NCBI RefSeq assembly: GCF_040954835.1
Contig: NC_090699.1
Span: 13,633,817 to 13,697,816 of the forward strand
DNA length: 64,000 bases
Direction: 5' to 3'
Origin: Lepisosteus oculatus
Taxonomy: Eukaryota > Chordata > Actinopteri > Semionotiformes > Lepisosteidae
Of this stretch, positions 46,629 to 57,439 are shown piece after piece (within the stretch, counting starts at the first letter, position 1; each line of letters begins with the position of its first letter). Below the pieces are notes generated by a model that searched no databases, had not been told where the DNA came from, and saw nothing but the letters and a program-made list of their open reading frames with translations. The translations under genes and the position numbers were made by a program.

Positions 46629-49600
46629 GGCGCTGTCAGACACACACTCTCTCACACACCTGGCGCTGTCAGACACACACTCTCTCACACACCTGGCGCT
46701 GTCAGACACACACTCTCTCACACACCTGCCGCCGTTTCACACACACACCCACCTAGCAGCCTGGTCAGTACCTGGATGGGAGACTCCTGGGAAAGCTGAG
46801 GCTGCTGCTGGGAGAGGTGTTAGTGGGGCCAGCAGGGGGCGCTCACCCTGTGGGCTGTGTGGGTCCTCATGCCCAGTACGGTGACGGGGACACTAGACTG
46901 TAAAAAGACTCTACCCTTCGGCTGAGACAAAAACCCAAGGTCATGACTCTCCGTGGGTATTCCTCGAAAAAAAAATAGGGGTGTGACCCCAGTGTCCTGG
47001 ACAGACTCCCCCTGGTCTTTACCAGTCATGGCCTCCTGATCACCCCCCTCTCTGAACTGCTCTTCTCCCCACGGAGAGCTGGAACTGGATCACCACACTG
47101 GGGGGGTGAAGGGGGTCCCCAGTACCAGTCAGAAAGGCGCTATGCAACCAGAGGGAAGTATCGGACACTCACCCCAGGGGCCGGCGGCGCGGATGACCGC
47201 CAGAGGGTTGAACAGCGACACCAAGGAGGCCACCATCTTGACCCAGCGGGGGGGGCCCTGCCTCTTCACCACGCTCGACCCCGAACCCGAGCCCGACCCG
47301 GGGGTCTCCGGCTCCCCTGCCTCAGGCCGCTCGGGAAAACCCCAGGGGTCAACCAGGATGAGGTGACTGACCCTGAGAGAGAGGTCAAACAGGGTTCAGT
47401 CCAGATCCCAGGACACTGTCAGTAAGAGTAGGGGTGTCCTGACTGGTCAGTATAGATCCCAGGACACTGTCAGTAAGAGTAGGGGTGTCCTGACTGGTCA
47501 GTCCAGATCCCAGGACACTGTCAGTAAGAGTAGGGGTGTCCTGACTGGTCAGTTCAGATCCCAGGACACTGTCAGTAAGAGTAGGGGTGTCCTGACTGGT
47601 CAGTCCAGATCCCAGGACACTGTCAGTAAGAGTAGGGGTGTCCTGACTGCTGGTCAGTCCAGATCCCAGGACACTGTCAGTAAGAGTAGGGGTGTCCTGA
47701 CTGGTCAGTCCAGATCCCAGGACACTGTCAGTAAGAGTAGGGGTGTCCTGACCGCTGGTCAGTCCAGATCCCAGGACACTGTCAGTAAGAGTAGGGGTGT
47801 CCTGACTGGTCAGTACAGATCCCAGGACACTGTCAGTAAGAGTAGGGGTGTCCTGACTGGTCAGTCCAGATCCCAGGACACTGTCAGTAAGAGTAGGGGT
47901 GTCCTGACTGCTGGTCAGTCCAGATCCCAGGACACTGTCAGTAAGAGTAGGGGTGTCCTGACTGCTGGTCAGTACAGACCCCAGGACACTGTCAGTAAGA
48001 GTAGGGGTGTCCTGACTGCTGGTCAGTACAGATCCCAGGACACTGTCAGTAAGAGTAGGGGTGTCCTGACTGCTGGTCAGTACAGATCCCAGGACACTGT
48101 CAGTAAGAGTAGGGGTGTCCTGACTGGTCAGTCCAGACCCCAGGACACTGTCAGTAAGAGTAGGGGTGTCCTGACTGCTGGTCAGTCCAGATCCCAGGAC
48201 ACTGTCAGTAAGAGTAGGGGTGTCCTGACTGGTCAGTTCAGATCCCAGGACACTGTCAGTAAGAGTAGGGGTGTCCTGACTGGTCAGTACAGATCCCAGG
48301 ACACCGTCAGTAAGAGTAGGGGTGTCCTGACTGGTCAGTTCAGATCCCAGGACACTGTCAGTAAGAGTAGGGCTGTCCTGACTGGTCAGTCCAGATCCCA
48401 GGACACTGTCAGTAAGAGTAGGGCTGTCCTGACTGGTCAGTCCAGATCCCAGGACACTGTCAGTAAGAGTAGGGGTGTCCTGACCGCTGGTCAGTCCAGA
48501 TCCCAGGACACTGTCAGTAAGAGTAGGGGTGTCCTGACTGGTCAGTCCAGATCCCAGGACACTGTCAGTAAGAGTAGGGGTGTCCTGACCGCTGGTCAGT
48601 ACAGATCCCAGGACACTGTCAGTAAGAGTAGGGGTGTCCTGACCGCTGGTCAGTACAGATCCCAGGACACTGTCAGTAAGAGTAGGGGTGTCCTGACTGG
48701 TCAGTACAGACCCCAGGACACTGTCAGTAAGAGTAGGGGTGTCCTGACTGGTCAGTCCAGATCCCAGGACACTGTCAGTAAGAGTAGGGGTGTCCTGACC
48801 GCTGGTCAGTCCAGATCCCAGGACACTGTCAGTAAGAGTAGGGGTGTCCTGACTGGTCAGTACAGACCCCAGGACACTGTCAGTAAGAGTAGGGGTGTCC
48901 TGACTGCTGGTCAGTCCAGATCCCAGGACACTGTCAGTAAGAGTAGGGGTGTCCTGACTGGTCAGTCCAGATCCCAGGACACTGTCAGTAAGAGTAGGGG
49001 TGTCCTGACCGCTGGTCAGTCCAGATCCCAGGACACTGTCAGTAAGAGTAGGGGTGTCCTGACTGGTCAGTACAGATCCCAGGACACTGTCAGTAAGAGT
49101 AGGGGTGTCCTGACTGGTCAGTCCAGATCCCAGGACACTGTCAGTAAGAGTAGGGGTGTCCTGACTGCTGGTCAGTCCAGATCCCAGGACACTGTCAGTA
49201 AGAGTAGGGGTGTCCTGACTGCTGGTCAGTACAGACCCCAGGACACTGTCAGTAAGAGTAGGGGTGTCCTGACTGCTGGTCAGTACAGATCCCAGGACAC
49301 TGTCAGTAAGAGTAGGGGTGTCCTGACTGCTGGTCAGTACAGATCCCAGGACACTGTCAGTAAGAGTAGGGGTGTCCTGACTGGTCAGTCCAGACCCCAG
49401 GACACTGTCAGTAAGAGTAGGGGTGTCCTGACTGCTGGTCAGTCCAGATCCCAGGACACTGTCAGTAAGAGTAGGGGTGTCCTGACTGGTCAGTTCAGAT
49501 CCCAGGACACTGTCAGTAAGAGTAGGGGTGTCCTGACTGGTCAGTACAGATCCCAGGACACCGTCAGTAAGAGTAGGGGTGTCCTGACTGGTCAGTTCAG

Positions 49601-52600
49601 ATCCCAGGACACTGTCAGTAAGAGTAGGGCTGTCCTGACTGGTCAGTCCAGATCCCAGGACACTGTCAGTAAGAGTAGGGGTGTCCTGACTGGTCAGTCC
49701 AGATCCCAGGACACTGTCAGTAAGAGTAGGGGTGTCCTGACCGCTGGTCAGTCCAGATCCCAGGACACTGTCAGTAAGAGTAGGGGTGTCCTGACTGGTC
49801 AGTCCAGATCCCAGGACACTGTCAGTAAGAGTAGGGGTGTCCTGACTGGTCAGTTCAGATCCCAGGACACTGTCAGTAAGAGTAGGGGTGTCCTGACTGG
49901 TCAGTACAGATCCCAGGACACTGTCAGTAAGAGTAGGGGTGTCCTGACTGCTGGTCAGTCCAGATCCCAGGACACTGTCAGTAAGAGTAGGGGTGTCCTG
50001 ACTGGTCAGTTCAGATCCCAGGACACTGTCAGTAAGAGTAGGGGTGTCCTGACTGGTCAGTCCAGATCCCAGGACACTGTCAGTAAGAGTAGGGGTGTCC
50101 TGACCGCTGGTCAGTCCAGATCCCAGGACACTGTCAGTAAGAGTAGGGGTGTCCTGACCGCTGGTCAGTCCAGATCCCAGGACACTGTCAGTAAGAGTAG
50201 GGGTGTCCTGACCGCTGGTCAGTACAGATCCCAGGACACTGTCAGTAAGAGTAGGGGTGTCCTGACTGGTCAGTACAGACCCCAGGACACTGTCAGTAAG
50301 AGTAGGGGTGTCCTGACTGGTCAGTCCAGATCCCAGGACACTGTCAGTAAGAGTAGGGGTGTCCTGACCGCTGGTCAGTCCAGATCCCAGGACACTGTCA
50401 GTAAGAGTAGGGGTGTCCTGACTGGTCAGTACAGACCCCAGGACACTGTCAGTAAGAGTAGGGGTGTCCTGACTGCTGGTCAGTCCAGATCCCAGGACAC
50501 TGTCAGTAAGAGTAGGGGTGTCCTGACTGGTCAGTCCAGATCCCAGGACACTGTCAGTAAGAGTAGGGGTGTCCTGACTGCTGGTCAGTACAGATCCCTG
50601 GACACACTGATCTAGTGGTCCAGATTATAGGTGAAGCTCTTTCAGATGAAAGTGCATTATAAATTCAGTCTGTCACTGTAAGGATATCAAAGGCATTTTG
50701 GATGACAACCTTGACTCTATGACTTACAAGATAACCAAAGGGCTAGACGAGCCCAGTGGCATCCTCTTATCTGCCGCCTGATTTATATTCCAATGTGTGA
50801 ACACAACAGGAACCAGCCTCTGCAGATGGTCAACGAAACGATATGAGACTCCGGCACAGCAGGGAACCCACAGGCTCCGCCCTCACCTCTCTGGATGGCG
50901 GACGGCATAGGAGGTTGCCAGGTAACCGCCAAGGCTGTGGCCCAATAGGATCATGCGCTCCAGCCCCATGGCCTGCCTCCACTCCTCGATGGCTGTCACG
51001 GATTGGTCCTCGGCCAGCACGGGGTCAGAGGGGAATCGTGGGCGGGAGCTGCGGCCAAAGCCCAGCAGGTCGAAGGCGTGGACAGATCGTGAGCGACACA
51101 GGGGGTCCAGATTCCTCACCCACAGACCCACACCTCCCCCAAAACCATGGAGCATCACCAGGGGAGTCCTGGAGGGCACTGAGAGAGAGGGGTTAATACA
51201 GACACACTGACTGACTGGACACTCCAGTACATTACCACTGCACTGAGAGAGAGGGGTTCATACAGACACACTGACTGACTGGACACTCCAGTACATTAAC
51301 ACTGCACTGAGAGAGAGGGGTTCATACAGACACACTGACTGGACACTCCAGTACATTAACACTGCACTGAGAGAGAGGGGTTCATACAGACACACTGACT
51401 GACTGGACACTCCAGTACATTAACACTGCACTGAGAGAGAGGGGTTCATACAGACACACTGACTGGACACTCCAGTACATTAACACTGCACTGAGAGAGA
51501 GGGGTTCATACAGACACACTGACTGGACACTCCAGTACATTAACACTGCACTGAGAGAGAGGGGTTCATACAGACACACTGACTGACTGGACACTTCAGT
51601 ACATTAACACTGCACTGAGAGAGAGGGGTTCATACAGACACACTGACTGGACACTCCAGTACATTAACACTGCACTGAGAGAGAGGGGTTCATACAGACA
51701 CACTGACTGACTGGACACTCCAGTACATTAACACTGCACTGAGAGAGAGGGGTTCATACAGACACACGGACTGACTGGACACTCCAGTACATTAACACTG
51801 CACTGAGAGAGAGGGATTCATACAGACACACTGACTGACTGGACACTCCAGTACATTAACACTGCACTGAGAGAGAGGGGTTCATACAGACACACTGACT
51901 GACTGGACACTCCAGTACATTAACACTGCACTGAGAGAGAGGGGTTCATACAGACACACTGACTGACTGGACACTCCAGTACATTAACACTGCACTGAGA
52001 GAGAGGGGTTCATACAGTCACACTGACTGGACACTCCAGTACATTAACACTGTACTGAGAGAGAGGGGTTCATACAGACACACTGACTGACTGGACACTC
52101 CAGTACATTAACACTGCACTGAGAGAGAGGGGTTCATACAGACACACTGACTGACTGGACACTCCAGTACATTAACACTGTACTGAGAGAGAGGGGTCAA
52201 TACAGACACACTGACTGACTGGACACTCCAGTACATTAACACTGTACTGAGAGAGAGGGGTCAATACAGACACACTGACTTACTGGACACTACAGTACAT
52301 AAACAGGGAGAAAGGACTGAGTGTACCAGGCTGTGCAGATGTTTTGTTGGCTCTGTGGGTCACAGTCAGTGTCCAGATCTTCTCCTGGCTCTGGAGAGTA
52401 ACAAACCGGGACCAGAGCTCATTCTGAATACCTGAGAGAGGTGGGTGGAGAGCTGTGAATATCACTGCCAACACGAGTACTTATGTAGTCATAAGTAATG
52501 ACATTTAGTGTAGTTCAGAAGAATGTATTTGACTGCAGTGATTTAGTAAAGACAAATGTGATACAATATAGAGCAATGAATAGAAAAAACAGAGCACAAT

Positions 52601-55600
52601 GTCTTACAGTGGAGTAATACCCACGATAAGACACTGACTGAAAAGCAGCACAGTCCAACAGGGCAGAGACTCACAGGCTAGGATCTTGGCCTCTGTGCTC
52701 TTCAGCAGAGACATGGAGGTGGGACACCACGATGGCAACCAGCCTGACAACCACCCTGAGGATCTGAGAGAGAGAGAGGGGTTAATACAGACACACTGAC
52801 TGGACACTCCAATACATTAACACTGCACTGAGAGAGAGGGGTTCATACAGACACACTGACTGACTGGACACTCCAGTACATTAACACTGCACTGAGAGAG
52901 AGGGGTTCATACAGACACACTGACTGGACACTCCAGTACATTAACACTGCACTGAGAGAGAGGGGTTCATACAGACACACTGACTGACTGGACACTCCAG
53001 TACATTAACACTGCACTGAGAGAGAGGGGTTCATACAGACACACTGACTGACTGGACACTCCAGTACATTAACACTGCACTGAGAGAGAGGGGTTCACAC
53101 AGACACACTGACTGACTGGACACTCCAGTACATTAACACTGCACTGAGAGAGAGGGGTTCATACAGACACACTGACTGACTGGACACTCCAGTACATTAA
53201 CACTGCACTGAGAGAGAGGGGTTCATACAGACACACTGACTGACTGGACACTCCAGTACATTAACGCTGCACTGAGAGAGAGGGGTTCATACAGACACAC
53301 TGACTGACTGGACACTCCAGTACATTAACACTGCACTGAGAGAGAGGGGTTCATACAGACACACTGACTGGACACTCCAGTACATTAACACTGCACTGAG
53401 AGAGAGGGGTTCATACAGACACACTGACTGACTGGACACTCCAGTACATTAACACTGCACTGAGAGAGAGGGTTCATACAGACACACTGACTGACTGGAC
53501 ACTCCAGTACATTAACACTGCACTGAGAGAGAGGGGTTCATACAGACACACTGACTGACTGGACACTACAGTACATTAACACTGCACTGAGAGAGAGGGG
53601 TTCATACAGACACACTGACTGACTGGACACTCCAGTACATTAACACTGCACTGAGAGAGAGGGGTTAATACAGACACACTGACTGACTGGACACTCCAGT
53701 ACATTAACACTGCACTGAGAGAGAGGGGTTAATACAGACACACTGACTGACTGGACACTCCAGTACATTAACACTGCACTGAGAGAGAGGGGTTAATACA
53801 GACACACTGACTGGACACTCCAATACATTAACACTGCACTGAGAGAGAGGGGTTCATACAGACACACTGACTGACTGGACACTCCAGTACATTAACACTG
53901 CACTGAGAGAGGGGTTCATACAGACACACTGACTGACTGGACACTCCAGTACATTAATACTGCACTGAGAGAGAGGGGTTCATACAGACACACTGACTGA
54001 CTGGACACTCCAGTACATTAACACTGCACTGAGAGAGAGGGGTTCATACAGACACACTGACTGACTGGACACTCCAGTACATTAACACTGCACTGAGAGA
54101 GAGGGGTTCATACAGACACACTGACTGACTGGACACTCCAGTACATTAACACTGCACTGAGAGAGAGGGGTTCATACAGACACACTGACTGACTGGACAC
54201 TCCAGTACATTAACACTGCACTGAGAGAGAGGGGTTAACACACTGACTGGATATTAAAGTACACTAACTCTGTGGAAAAATAATTTCAAGAATCTCAAGG
54301 CATTAATATTTGAATTTTATTTGGCCTTGTGAATGTAAAAGAGAGAAAACAAAGAAGACTGTGTTTCAAACAATTGATACTGTACAAACACAGTCTTCCC
54401 AACACTGACAGAAACACAAAAGAAACTGTCATTGTACAGCCATTACATCAAACTGGAGCTGTAGGAAACCACCAGAAGTGGTTTTTCAGTTAATGTGCAT
54501 CTGATACAGTAAATGCTGAATCATTCCTCTTTGAACTAGTCTGTTTTCAAGATGTGTGTATACAGTGTGTCCCATCAGAGTCTGTACAGGTGTGTGTGTA
54601 TACAGTGTGTCCAGTAAGAGTCTGTACAGGTGTGTGTGTGTACTGTATACAGTGTATCCAGTCTGTACAGGTGTGTGTGTGTATACAGTGTGTCTCCTCA
54701 GAGTCAGTACAGGTGTGTGTGTGTGTGTGTCCAGTAAGAATCTGTACAGGTGTGTGTGTGTATACAATGTGTCCCATCAGAGTCTGTACAGGTGTGTGTG
54801 TGTGTGTGTACAGTGTGTCCAGTGAGAGTCTGTACAGGTGTGTGTGTGTGTGTGTGTACAGTGTGTCCAGTAAGAGTCTGTTCAGGTGTGTGTGTGTGTA
54901 TACAGTGTGTCCAGTAAGAGTCTGTACAGGTGTGTGTGTGTATACAATGTGTCCCATCAGAGTCTGTACAGGTGTATGTGTGTACAGTGTGTCCAGTGAG
55001 AGTCTGTTCAGGTGTGTGTGTGTGTATACAGTGTGTCCAGTGAGAGTCTGTACAGGTGTGTGTGTGTATACAGTGTGTCCAGTAAGAGTCTGTTCAGGTG
55101 TGTGTGTGTGTATATACAGTGTGTCCAGTGAGAGTCTGTTCAGGTGTGTGTGTGTATATACAGTGTGTCCAGTAAGAGTCTGTACAGGTGTGTGTGTGTA
55201 CAGTGTGTCCAGTGAGAGTCTGTTCAGGTGTGTGTGTGTGTATATACAGTGTGTCCAGTGAGAGTCTGTTCAGGTGTGTGTGTGTGTATATACAGTGTGT
55301 CCAGTGAGAGTCTGTACAGGTGTGTGTGTGTGTGTGTATACAGTGTGTCCAGTGAGAGTCTGTACAGGTGTGTGTGTGTGTGTGTATACAGTGTGTCCAG
55401 TGAGAGTCTGTACAGGTGTGTGTGTGTGTGTGTGTATACAGTGTGTCCAGTGAGAGTCTGTACAGGGGTGTGTGTGTGTGTGTGTGTATACAGTGTGTCC
55501 AGTGAGAGTCTGTACAGGGGTGTGTGTGTGTGTGTGTATACAGTGTGTCCAGTGAGAGTCTGTACAGGTGTTTGTGTGTGTAGTGTGTCCAGTGAGAGTC

Positions 55601-56029
55601 TGTACAGGGGTGTGTGTGTGTGTGTGTGTGTGTGTATACAGTGTGTCCAGTGAGAGTCTGTACAGGTGTGTGTGTGTGTGTACAGTGTGTCCAGTGAGAG
55701 TCTGTACAGGTGTGTGTGTGTGTACAGTGTGTCCAGTGAGAGTCTGTACAGGTGTGTGTGTGTGTACAGTGTGTCCAGTGAGAGTCTGTTCAGGTGTGTG
55801 TGTGTGTACAGTGTGTCCAGTGAGAGTCTGTACAGGGGGGTGTGTATACAGTGTGTCCAGTGAGAGTCTGTACAGGTGTGTGTGTGTGTGTGTGTGTGTG
55901 TCCAGTGAGAGTCTGTACAGGTGTGTGTGTGTGTCCAGTGAGAGTCTGTACAGGTGTGTGTGTGTGTGTGTGTCCAGTGAGAGTCTGTACAGGTGTGTGT
56001 GTGTGTGTGTGTCCAGTGAGAGTCTGTAC

Positions 56030-56063
<34 letters not shown>

Positions 56064-56660
56064 AGTGAGAGTCTGTACAGGTGTGTGTGTGTGTGTGTGT
56101 GTGTGTCCAGTGAGAGTCTGTACAGGTGTGTGTGTGTGTGTGTGTCCAGTGAGAGTCTGTACAGGTGTGTGTGTGTGTGTGTGTGTGTGTCCAGTGAGAG
56201 TCTGTACAGGTGTGTGTGTGTGTGTGTGTGTGTCCAGTGAGAGTCTGTACAGGTGTGTGTGTGTGTGTGTCCAGTGAGAGTCTGTACAGGTGTGTGTGTG
56301 TGTGTGTGTGTGTGTGTACAGTGTGTCCAGTGTGTCCAGTGAGAGTTTGTACAGGCGTGTGTGTACAGCGGGTCTACAATAAGTGTACAGTTGTCCAGGA
56401 TGTGTCAGTACAACACAACAACAGGTGAGTTTCCAGTTTCCAGTGTCACTTATGTAATGAGTCCTAACGTCAACTGGCGGTACTTGCACAAGTGAAGTCG
56501 TGTTATATATCAGTAACACAGACACAACGACGGAACGTAGAGTATACAGCAGAAAGTGCCACTCTTTCTACCCAACAAAAAAACTCCCGAATATGATAAA
56601 TGATAGTATTCTTGTCATTCTTGTCGGATGTACTTACACCGGGTCAGTCTCGTCGTGCAT
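34856..56660 (-). CDS. abhd4: ABHD4, alpha/beta-hydrolase domain protein 4 (lyso-N-acylphosphatidylethanolamine lipase), complete, 8 exons
   Basis: Serine hydrolase that removes O-acyl chains from N-acyl phosphatidylethanolamines in the route to N-acylethanolamines. Exons: 1, 56638-56660; 2, 52675-52763; 3, 52327-52431; 4, 50887-51178; 5, 47173-47372; 6, 38025-38136; 7, 35795-35981; 8, 34856-34945. The 1098 nt join in phase to 365 residues plus TGA, against 342 in human. Exon 4 holds the oxyanion HGFGGG and the nucleophile elbow GHSLGG (Ser154). Asp317 in SWVDF (exon 7) and His343 in GASHHVYAD (exon 8) complete the triad, and HHVYAD fits the HX4D motif of the ABHD4/ABHD5 family. The intact GHSLG excludes ABHD5, which has Asn at that place. 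Exon 1 (MHDETDP plus GT) was found from its GTAAGT donor and phase and gives the family's N-terminal spacing; it is the least certain exon. Residues 186-209 include a Gly-Ser-rich insertion. Confidence 0.96.
34965..35790 (-). repeat. About 34-bp array (GTCTCTGTGCGTCCTGCTGT) filling ABHD4 intron 7
   Basis: About 23 units of CTGTGTGTGTGTGTCTCTGTGCGTCCTGCTGT with GTGTCTCTGAGT variants. A composite 68-bp form, pairing the two variants, is repeated in the right half. The array covers nearly all of the intron between exons 7 and 8. Confidence 0.95.
35985..37980 (-). repeat. 60/64-bp minisatellite (family A) filling ABHD4 intron 6
   Basis: About 32 units, from the exon 7 acceptor (35982) almost to the exon 6 donor (38024). 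A rare variant (CACTGGCTGG and CATGAACACTG) appears at about 36650 and again about 950 bp away at 37590, indicating block duplication inside the array. Confidence 0.97.
38150..46735 (-). repeat. 8.6-kb CCTGGCGCTGTCAGACA-(CA)n array in ABHD4 intron 5
   Basis: About 250 units of CCTGGCGCTGTCAGACA plus 12-30 bp of CACACA/CACTCA/AACACACACTCACA, starting 14 bp from the exon 6 acceptor. Subfamilies with (CACACT)n spacers cluster at 38170-39300, 41440-41480 and 45540-45720. A marker set (ACTCTCTCACACACC, CACCCACACC, GAAAAACACAC) recurs near 39580-39720, 42214-42320, 43832-43940 and 44526-44680, showing duplicated blocks of about 1.6 and 0.7 kb. All three plus-strand frames are open for kilobases because the unit has no stop; this is not coding. 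Confidence 0.97.
46745..47158 (+). mobile_element. 5S rRNA-derived SINE (SINE3-like), ABHD4 intron 5
   Basis: The head GCCTGGTCAGTACCTGGATG + GGAGACTCCTGGGAA matches the 3' (box C) part of 5S rRNA. The body has the order known from common fish SINEs (CAGGGGGCGCTCACCCTGTG, GGGACACTAGACTGTAAAAA, CCTTCGGCTGAGAC, GTCATGGCCTCCTGATCA), and the tail GGCGCTATGCAACC resembles the usual GCGCTATATAA end. It is antisense to ABHD4 and ends about 15 bp from the exon 5 donor. 46829-46842 is CCAGCAGGGGGCGC, a full CTCF-consensus match. Confidence 0.75.
47395..50608 (-). repeat. 54/58-bp array (CCCAGGACACTGTCAGTAAG) in ABHD4 intron 4
   Basis: About 57 units, 54 bp or 58 bp according to CTGACTGGTCAG versus CTGACTGCTGGTCAG. 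The rare variant GACACCGTCAGTAAG occurs at about 48300 and 49560, so a block of about 1.26 kb has been duplicated. The array starts near the exon 5 acceptor. The remaining 280 bp to exon 4 are unique. Confidence 0.97.
51181..52305 (-). repeat. 60/64-bp minisatellite (family A) filling ABHD4 intron 3
   Basis: About 18 units from the exon 4 acceptor (51179) to within about 20 bp of the exon 3 donor. The acceptor-proximal unit has GGTTAATACAG. Confidence 0.97.
52432..52674. other. ABHD4 intron 2, unique sequence
   Basis: 243-bp intron of mostly AT-rich unique DNA. It is the only ABHD4 intron without a tandem array. Nothing else was recognised. Confidence 0.6.
52766..54235 (-). repeat. 60/64-bp minisatellite (family A), ABHD4 intron 1
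   Basis: About 23 units directly upstream (in gene sense) of the exon 2 acceptor at 52764. The TTAATAC variant is present in the acceptor-proximal unit and in three internal units at about 53660-53790. Confidence 0.97.
54255..54545. other. Unique AT-rich DNA in ABHD4 intron 1
   Basis: About 290 bp of ordinary intronic sequence between two arrays. No feature was recognised. Confidence 0.5.
54550..56350 (-). repeat. About 38-50-bp array (CAGTGTGTCCAGTGAGAGTC + (GT)n), ABHD4 intron 1
   Basis: About 42 units of CCAGTGAGAGTCTGTACAGG plus a (GT)n run of 6-15 repeats and an optional TATACAGTGT. Units at the left end carry CCAGTAAGAGTC or CCCATCAGAGTC. The GT runs lengthen to the right. On the gene strand the unit reads CCTGTACAGACTCTCACTGG followed by (AC)n. 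Confidence 0.95.
56350..56637. other. Unique DNA at the 5' end of ABHD4 intron 1
   Basis: About 290 bp of non-repetitive, AT-moderate sequence next to the exon 1 donor. No element was recognised. Confidence 0.5.
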
Positions 56661-56697
56661 TGCAGCTGTCAGTAATGGCCGAGGGACAAAACCGCAT
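56644..56697 (-). promoter_or_regulatory. Short upstream ORF overlapping the proposed ABHD4 start
   Basis: On the ABHD4 strand an ATG at 56697 opens a 17-codon frame that ends in TGA at 56644, 16 nt past the proposed ABHD4 ATG (56660) and in a different frame. If transcription starts upstream of 56697, this overlapping uORF would lower initiation at the main ATG. Its existence is seen directly; its use is inference. Confidence 0.35.
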
Positions 56698-57439
56698 TAT
56701 CGAACATAAAAAGAAAAACAATTCAATCGGAGCCGCACGCCCGCTTCAGAGAGGAAGCTGCCCATCCGCTGTTAGTTTTGTAACCAACTTCGTGCTCCAG
56801 TCAGCTGACTCCTGCGTGACGCCATCGCGGCGCCCCGCTACCGGCTGGGGAGGAGAGGCACGGGCAGAGCGGTGGGCGGGGCCAGACCGGGCAGCTCATG
56901 AATATGCATGACCGAGCTCCTGCCTAATCGTGCCCTCCGTTCCGTCAATGAGCATAACCGGTCAATACGCTTTTCTGATTTGTATGGCTCCTTCCGCTGA
57001 AGGGCCTGTTGTCCCCTCTCTCTCGGCTACGTGTCGTACAAATCAGTGAATCTGTCTCGCTGAATTTCGTCTGGGCTTTCCCGTTTGTGTTTTATCTCCC
57101 TCTATGTCTGTAACAAAAGGACAGAGGTATAATCTATACACAGGCTGACTACATATACCGTTAATTAATTATCCAATGAGCCATTTAAAAAATGTATTTT
57201 TTGCACGTGAATATTCGATGTTCTTCACACCGCGGTACTAATGCTTGAGGCTGGGGGGGCGAGTCGGTCCCTTTTCGCTGCGACACCGGTTTCCTGTCTC
57301 TCCCGACTGACGGAGCGACACGTCTTCTTCGGAGAGCAGCGCGGGGATTTCCGGTTCTGGACAGACGGGCACAAGGATTGGGATTCCCAGGCACTTTGGC
57401 AGCGACCTCTTCAGCAAGCCCCACGCCCTCCTTCCCACG
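56661..57439. promoter_or_regulatory. Divergent ABHD4/DAD1 promoter interval
   Basis: The start codons of ABHD4 (minus) and DAD1 (plus) are 779 bp apart and point away from each other, so both 5' UTRs and promoters must fit here. A CpG-bearing part (about 56790-56890, including TGACGCCATCGCGGCG) lies near ABHD4. An AT-rich part (57100-57215) contains CCAAT at 57173-57177. GC content rises again in the DAD1 leader (57230-57440). No TATA box stands out. The head-to-head order matches human chromosome 14q11. Confidence 0.7.

Noticed and set aside
46745..46790. 5S rRNA gene
   Set aside because: Only the 3' box C part of 5S is present, and it continues into SINE body sequence.
38064..46884. Open reading frames of 2911, 2803 and 1717 codons on the plus strand
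   Set aside because: They are translations of the CA-rich intron 5 array, open in all three frames at once, with His-Thr and Leu-Ala-Leu-Ser repeats only and no domain.
54486..56525. Cys/Val-rich and Thr/His-rich frames over the GT array
   Set aside because: They are translations of the ABHD4 intron 1 (GT)n minisatellite.
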